The translations under genes and the position numbers were made by a program. Below are positions 60,673-64,000 of a stretch of DNA of 64,000 nucleotides, one piece after another (position 1 is the first letter of the stretch; every line of letters begins with the position of its first letter). A model generated the notes under the pieces. It was given only the letters and a program-made list of their open reading frames with translations, was not told the DNA's origin and made no database searches. This DNA comes from Orbus sasakiae (GTDB taxonomy: Bacteria > Pseudomonadota > Gammaproteobacteria > Enterobacterales > Orbaceae), in contig NZ_BAABHY010000001.1 in assembly GCF_039542345.1 (NCBI RefSeq), forward strand, positions 1,736,001-1,800,000. Direction: 5' to 3'.

Positions 60673-61302
60673 ATGTATAAAAAGAAATTATTACTGGTAT
60701 TTATCCTGTTCCTTGCTTCACTTGCCATGATTAGTTTTGCTGCTTTTGCGGCAGATAAATACATTACTGATGATCTTTCAGTGTATTTAAGACGCGGTCC
60801 TGGAACACAATATGGCTTAATTGGCTCATTAAAATCAGGTGACAAAGTCACTGAGTTAGAAACCAGTAGCGATGGTAAATACACCCGTATCAAGGATGAT
60901 CGTAATCGTATATCATGGGTTGAATCAGAATTGTTGACTAACTCACCGAGTTTAAAAGAGCAACTTCCTGCGCTTGAACAGCAAATTGCTATTTTGCAAG
61001 AAAAAGAGAGCAGTGCAACACAAGATAAACAGACCTTAATTGATGATTATACGAGTCAATTAACGATTGCCAACCAAAAGATCGCAGAGCTTGAAAAGCA
61101 AAATAACGTCTTGCAAACGCAAACCAAAGAACAAGTATCACAGATTGAGTCACTGAATAATCAACTCGATGAAAGACGCCAAAGTTTAATGTTAACGTGG
61201 TTTACACGCGGTGGATTAGTGGCAGGAATTGGCTTAATCTTAGGTTTAATTTTACCGTTAGTCATTCCTCGTCGACGTAAAAAAGATCGTTGGATGAGTT
61301 AG
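60673..61302 (+). CDS. ygiM: YgiM-like SH3-domain membrane protein
   Basis: A 209-residue TIGR04211-type protein: a signal peptide (about 1-27), a bacterial SH3 domain with LRRGPGTQYGLIGSLKSGDKV (28-92), a coiled coil (about 95-165), one membrane helix near the C terminus (about 178-197) and a basic tail RRRKKDR. Function unknown, possibly in the envelope. Adjacent to cca as in E. coli. Confidence 0.93.
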   Translation: MYKKKLLLVFILFLASLAMISFAAFAADKYITDDLSVYLRRGPGTQYGLIGSLKSGDKVTELETSSDGKYTRIKDDRNRISWVESELLTNSPSLKEQLPALEQQIAILQEKESSATQDKQTLIDDYTSQLTIANQKIAELEKQNNVLQTQTKEQVSQIESLNNQLDERRQSLMLTWFTRGGLVAGIGLILGLILPLVIPRRRKKDRWMS

Positions 61303-61307
61303 TTTTG

Positions 61308-62534
61308 ATGAAAAAGTATCTTGTTGGTGGTGCCGTTAGAGACTTTCTACTTAAACATCCCATTACTGATTCAGATTGGGTCATTGTCGGCGCGACACCA
61401 CAAGAACTTTTAGCTCAAGGGTATACCCAAGTCGGTAATGATTTTCCTGTTTTTTTGCACCCAAAAACAAAAGAAGAATATGCTTTAGCTCGAACAGAAC
61501 GTAAATCAGGTCAAGGTTACGCTGGTTTTGTTTGTGACTTTAATAATACCATCACCCTTGAACAAGATTTAGAACGCCGGGATTTAACCATCAATGCGAT
61601 TGCCATGGATGATCAAAATAATTTCATTGATCCCTTTGGTGGCATTGATGATCTCAATAACAAACTGCTCAGGCATGTTTCTCCAGCTTTCCAAGAAGAT
61701 CCTCTTCGGGTATTGCGTGTTGCAAGATTTGCAGCCCGCTTTCATCATTTAGGATTTACAATTGCCCCCGAAACACTGTTATTGATGACGAATATTGTTA
61801 AATTGGGTGAAATTGACTATTTAACCGCCGAACGAGTTTGGAAAGAGACAGAAAAAGCCTTAGCAACAGATGATCCACAAATCTATTTTGAGGTACTTAG
61901 ACATTGTGGGGCTCTAAGTATACTTTTTCCTGAATTGGACCGTTTATTTGGTATTCCACAACCGCCAAAATGGCATCCTGAAATTGATTGCGGTATCCAT
62001 ACGTTATTAGCATTAAAACAATCAGCAAAACTCACAACAGCATTAGATGTTCGCTTTGCTGTGCTATGCCATGATGTTGGTAAAGGACTGACACCACCCG
62101 CACAGTGGCCTCACCACAGGCAGCATGGAGAGCATGGGGTTGAATTACTTGCGCAGCTTAGCGAAAGATTAAGAGTGCCTAATCACTATAAAAAAGTTGC
62201 CACATTTGTCTGCCGCTATCATGACGAAGTACACCATATTGAAACACAACCCTCAATGGATATTGTATTACTCCTTAATCATATTGATGTATGGCGTAAC
62301 CCAGATCATCTCGAAAAACTGATTTTGAGCAGTTTAGCAGATTTTCGTGGGCGGCAAGGTTTTGAAGATAAACCGTATCCTCAAGCAATTTTTTTACAAA
62401 ATGCTTATTTTATTGCCAAATCCGTATCGATTCAGGAAATCATTAAATCAGGAATTCAAGGTTCAGCAATTCAACAAGAATTACTAAATCGTCGAATAAA
62501 AGCCTTGGATGATTGGAAAAACACTAATTTTTGA
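61308..62534 (+). CDS. cca: Cca, tRNA nucleotidyltransferase
   Basis: Adds or repairs the 3'-CCA of tRNAs. The 408-residue protein (E. coli 412) has the nucleotidyltransferase motif VGGAVRD at the start with DSDWV (catalytic carboxylates), RRDLTINAIAMD, and an HD domain (CHDVGKG near residues 255-261) that supplies 2',3'-cyclic phosphodiesterase and phosphatase activity in the E. coli-type enzyme. Start at ATG 61308, 5 bp after ygiM. The tRNA cluster follows. Confidence 0.97.
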   Translation: MKKYLVGGAVRDFLLKHPITDSDWVIVGATPQELLAQGYTQVGNDFPVFLHPKTKEEYALARTERKSGQGYAGFVCDFNNTITLEQDLERRDLTINAIAMDDQNNFIDPFGGIDDLNNKLLRHVSPAFQEDPLRVLRVARFAARFHHLGFTIAPETLLLMTNIVKLGEIDYLTAERVWKETEKALATDDPQIYFEVLRHCGALSILFPELDRLFGIPQPPKWHPEIDCGIHTLLALKQSAKLTTALDVRFAVLCHDVGKGLTPPAQWPHHRQHGEHGVELLAQLSERLRVPNHYKKVATFVCRYHDEVHHIETQPSMDIVLLLNHIDVWRNPDHLEKLILSSLADFRGRQGFEDKPYPQAIFLQNAYFIAKSVSIQEIIKSGIQGSAIQQELLNRRIKALDDWKNTNF

Positions 62535-62584
62535 TTACATCATAAACAATCAATCAAAAATTTTAATTTATCGAAAAAAAAGTG

Positions 62585-62613
62585 TTGACGATTTAGTTTA
62601 AGACAAGCATAAT
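62585..62613 (+). promoter_or_regulatory. tRNA operon promoter
   Basis: TTGACG (62585-62590), a 17-bp spacer and CATAAT (62608-62613). The following GCGCC is a GC-rich discriminator as seen in stringently controlled stable-RNA promoters. Confidence 0.85.
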
Positions 62614-62650
62614 GCGCCTCGCAGTGTTGGTTATGACGTTGCGAATGAAT

Positions 62651-62727
62651 GGCTACGTAGCTCAGCTGGTTAGAGCACATCACTCATAATGATGGGGTCA
62701 CAGGTTCGAATCCCGTCGTAGCCACCA
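62651..62727 (+). tRNA. metT: tRNA-Met (CAT), elongator
   Basis: A 77-nt tRNA with encoded CCA, anticodon CAT at 62685-62687. The body is nearly identical to E. coli metT/metU. The first base pair is G-C, as in elongator and not initiator tRNA-Met. Confidence 0.97.
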
Positions 62728-62749
62728 TTAAGATTAAAGAAGTATCCGT

Positions 62750-62834
62750 GCGGGTGTGGCGAAATTGGTAGACGCACCAGATTTAGGTTCTGGCGCCGCA
62801 AGGTGTGTGAGTTCAAGTCTCTCCACCCGCACCA
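62750..62834 (+). tRNA. leuW: tRNA-Leu (TAG)
   Basis: An 85-nt type II tRNA with a long variable arm and encoded CCA. Anticodon TAG at 62784-62786; reads CUN codons. Close to E. coli leuW, which also follows metT. Confidence 0.97.
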
Positions 62835-62858
62835 TTTAATCTTAATTTATTCCTTAAT

Positions 62859-62933
62859 TGGGGTATAGCCAAGCGGTAAGGCAGCGGGTTTTGATCCCGC
62901 CACTCCCAGGTTCGAATCCTGGTACCCCAGCCA
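62859..62933 (+). tRNA. glnU: tRNA-Gln (TTG)
   Basis: A 75-nt tRNA with encoded CCA, anticodon TTG at 62891-62893 in the loop TTTTGAT. Third member of the metT-leuW-gln order also found in E. coli. Confidence 0.97.
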
Positions 62934-63097
62934 TCTTTTTACAGTTCAAGTTGTCAATAATAGTAAAATTAACTAATATTGTTGCCGAAAGGCAGATACA
63001 ACTGAACGTGTAAATGTATAAATTCAAAAAATTTTCCTAAATAATGCGATTTAACTGTCATTATTCGCATAGCATAAATGTGGTAAATATTTAGCGT

Positions 63098-63172
63098 TGG
63101 GGTATAGCCAAGCGGTAAGGCAGCGGATTCTGATTCCGCCACTCCAAGGTTCGAATCCTTGTACCCCAGCCA
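63098..63172 (+). tRNA. glnV: tRNA-Gln (CTG)
   Basis: A 75-nt tRNA with encoded CCA, anticodon CTG at 63130-63132. It shares the acceptor stem and D-arm with the preceding tRNA-Gln and lies 164 bp further on. The gap shows no clear promoter or other gene, so it is probably in the same transcript. Confidence 0.96.
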
Positions 63173-63188
63173 CTTTTATCAAATAACA

Positions 63189-64000
63189 TTATTTATCATC
63201 AATTCCAACGACTTGCCAATTATGCTTTGACTCATCGGTTATATCTCCGTGTTTAGCTTCCACAATATATTTGATCACCATGTTACGAATCGTCCCAGCT
63301 TCACTGCCAAACGCCGTTCTAGAATTCCAAATAGGTTCAATGCGTCTACCTGCTAATGGCCCCCCTTCTTTCACGAGCATTTCATAACGATAAGCATTCA
63401 TTCCCATTTTAATGGTCATGTCTTCAGTAATAACCGTGCCATCGGTCAATGTCAGATGTTTTATTCGCTGACCAACGGGCTCTCGTAAATCAATATGATA
63501 TTTTACCCCACCGAACATGTCATAAGTCATGTATTTTGAAGCACGTCTTATTGGGTCATAATGGTACTGTGTATCGCCAGGTGAAAGCTGCGCAAAATAA
63601 CCGGCAGACCATTCCATATAATCTTTAAGATCTTTACCACTAATTGGATATATGCTCGTTTCACCAGCGGTATATTGGTAACTGTTAGCTATATCTTTAC
63701 GGGTAATATTGCCTTTGTCTAACATGACATTTTGATTATTGATTAAAATAGAAACCACATCGGCATCACTATAATATAGCTGCGCATTATTAAATAATGC
63801 TGTTAAACCTGTATCAACCATATAGACGGCGGGTAGTCCTTTGACGGGGGAATGTGGTACTAAATCTTGATCTGTTTTGCCAATAATCTCATTAGCTATA
63901 CTACGCAATTTATTATGATAAGGCTCATAAATTTTTACTATTTGAGGATCGGCTGGATAAGACTGCACTGATTGAGTGGTTGATTGTTTATTGATTAAAC
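63189..64000 (-). CDS. 5'-nucleotidase/cyclic phosphodiesterase family protein, C-terminal part
   Basis: The reading frame is open to the window edge, so only the last 270 or so residues are seen and the start lies beyond 64000. The segment NKLRSIANEIIGKTDQDL begins the C-terminal substrate-binding domain of the UshA/CpdB family. It is followed by NITRKDIANSYQYTAGETSIYPISGKDLKDYMEWSA-type motifs resembling the NDxLPFxNxL-V-GxxL pattern. The metal-binding catalytic domain is outside the window. Presumably periplasmic. It converges on the tRNA cluster. Confidence 0.8.
   Translation of the reverse strand, partial: LINKQSTTQSVQSYPADPQIVKIYEPYHNKLRSIANEIIGKTDQDLVPHSPVKGLPAVYMVDTGLTALFNNAQLYYSDADVVSILINNQNVMLDKGNITRKDIANSYQYTAGETSIYPISGKDLKDYMEWSAGYFAQLSPGDTQYHYDPIRRASKYMTYDMFGGVKYHIDLREPVGQRIKHLTLTDGTVITEDMTIKMGMNAYRYEMLVKEGGPLAGRRIEPIWNSRTAFGSEAGTIRNMVIKYIVEAKHGDITDESKHNWQVVGIDDK

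Noticed and set aside
1..64000. CRISPR array, prophage, integrase, transposase or toxin-antitoxin locus
   Set aside because: No direct-repeat array, no transposase or integrase motif and no phage structural gene was seen on either strand.

Overview
The window is an AT-rich, gene-dense chromosomal segment of a gammaproteobacterium. Most proteins align from memory with Escherichia coli orthologues: UbiE, SuhB, TyrB, IlvB, FdhF, SeqA, GloA, YbhL, MoaC and others. Other traits look more like Pasteurellaceae or Orbaceae: a NadR without the repressor domain, PdxS/PdxT vitamin B6 synthesis, low GC and a reduced gene complement. A gut-associated Orbaceae member (Gilliamella-like) is a reasonable guess, but it is inference and not demonstrated. 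I see no prophage, insertion sequence, CRISPR array or rRNA operon.

Region by region. 0-7.4 kb: ubiE-ubiB without ubiJ between them, a NadR-like protein, ribH-nusB-yfiF, then divergent trmJ and suhB; the suhB leader carries a boxA-like site. 7.4-20.7 kb, nearly all minus strand: lipoprotein-DUF2569-galU-miaE, tyrB with a previously uncalled entericidin-type lipoprotein, a SulP transporter, dsbA with an isochorismatase-family gene, clcA, ridA, an acetyltransferase, an APC permease, osmC and a metallo-beta-lactamase-fold gene. 20.7-25.7 kb, plus strand: an HD hydrolase, a marR-peroxiredoxin operon with a clear operator, and ilvBN behind an ivbL leader peptide and attenuator. 25.8-33.7 kb: a Zn/Cd-type P1B ATPase plus metallochaperone under a MerR-type promoter, then rarA-lolA-ftsK. 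34.3-39.1 kb: aegA-hydN-fdhF, an anaerobic formate-oxidation cluster with a perfect FNR box upstream. 39.2-48.5 kb: yjaB, mltG, alr, a miniature CreD-like protein, an aminotransferase, a NiaP-like transporter, and pdxR divergent from pdxST. 48.6-54.0 kb: a DUF305 protein, hcp-hcr-nsrR and modE. 54.3-64 kb: yegP, seqA-pgm, slyB, gloA, ybhL, moaCDE, ygiM-cca, a Met-Leu-Gln-Gln tRNA cluster and the 3' part of a 5'-nucleotidase-family gene.

Several loci fit one anaerobic, molybdenum-dependent lifestyle. FdhF needs the molybdenum cofactor, to which moaCDE and modE contribute. HydN and AegA can pass its electrons to a pyridine nucleotide or an unknown acceptor. Hcp/Hcr/NsrR handle nitric oxide and nitrosylation stress under low oxygen. 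FdhF carries cysteine instead of selenocysteine, so this enzyme does not depend on selenocysteine insertion. A second theme is pyridine vitamins: a NadR whose kinase half looks dead, a NiaP-like importer downstream of the B6 regulator PdxR, and the DXP-independent PLP synthase PdxST.

The strongest leads are the aegA-hydN-fdhF(Cys) cluster, the boxB/boxA-like leader of suhB, the NadR with a destroyed kinase P-loop, the pdxR-niaP/pdxST arrangement, the MerR-type promoter of the zinc ATPase with no regulator gene nearby, and a roughly 45-bp repeat found twice in intergenic DNA.
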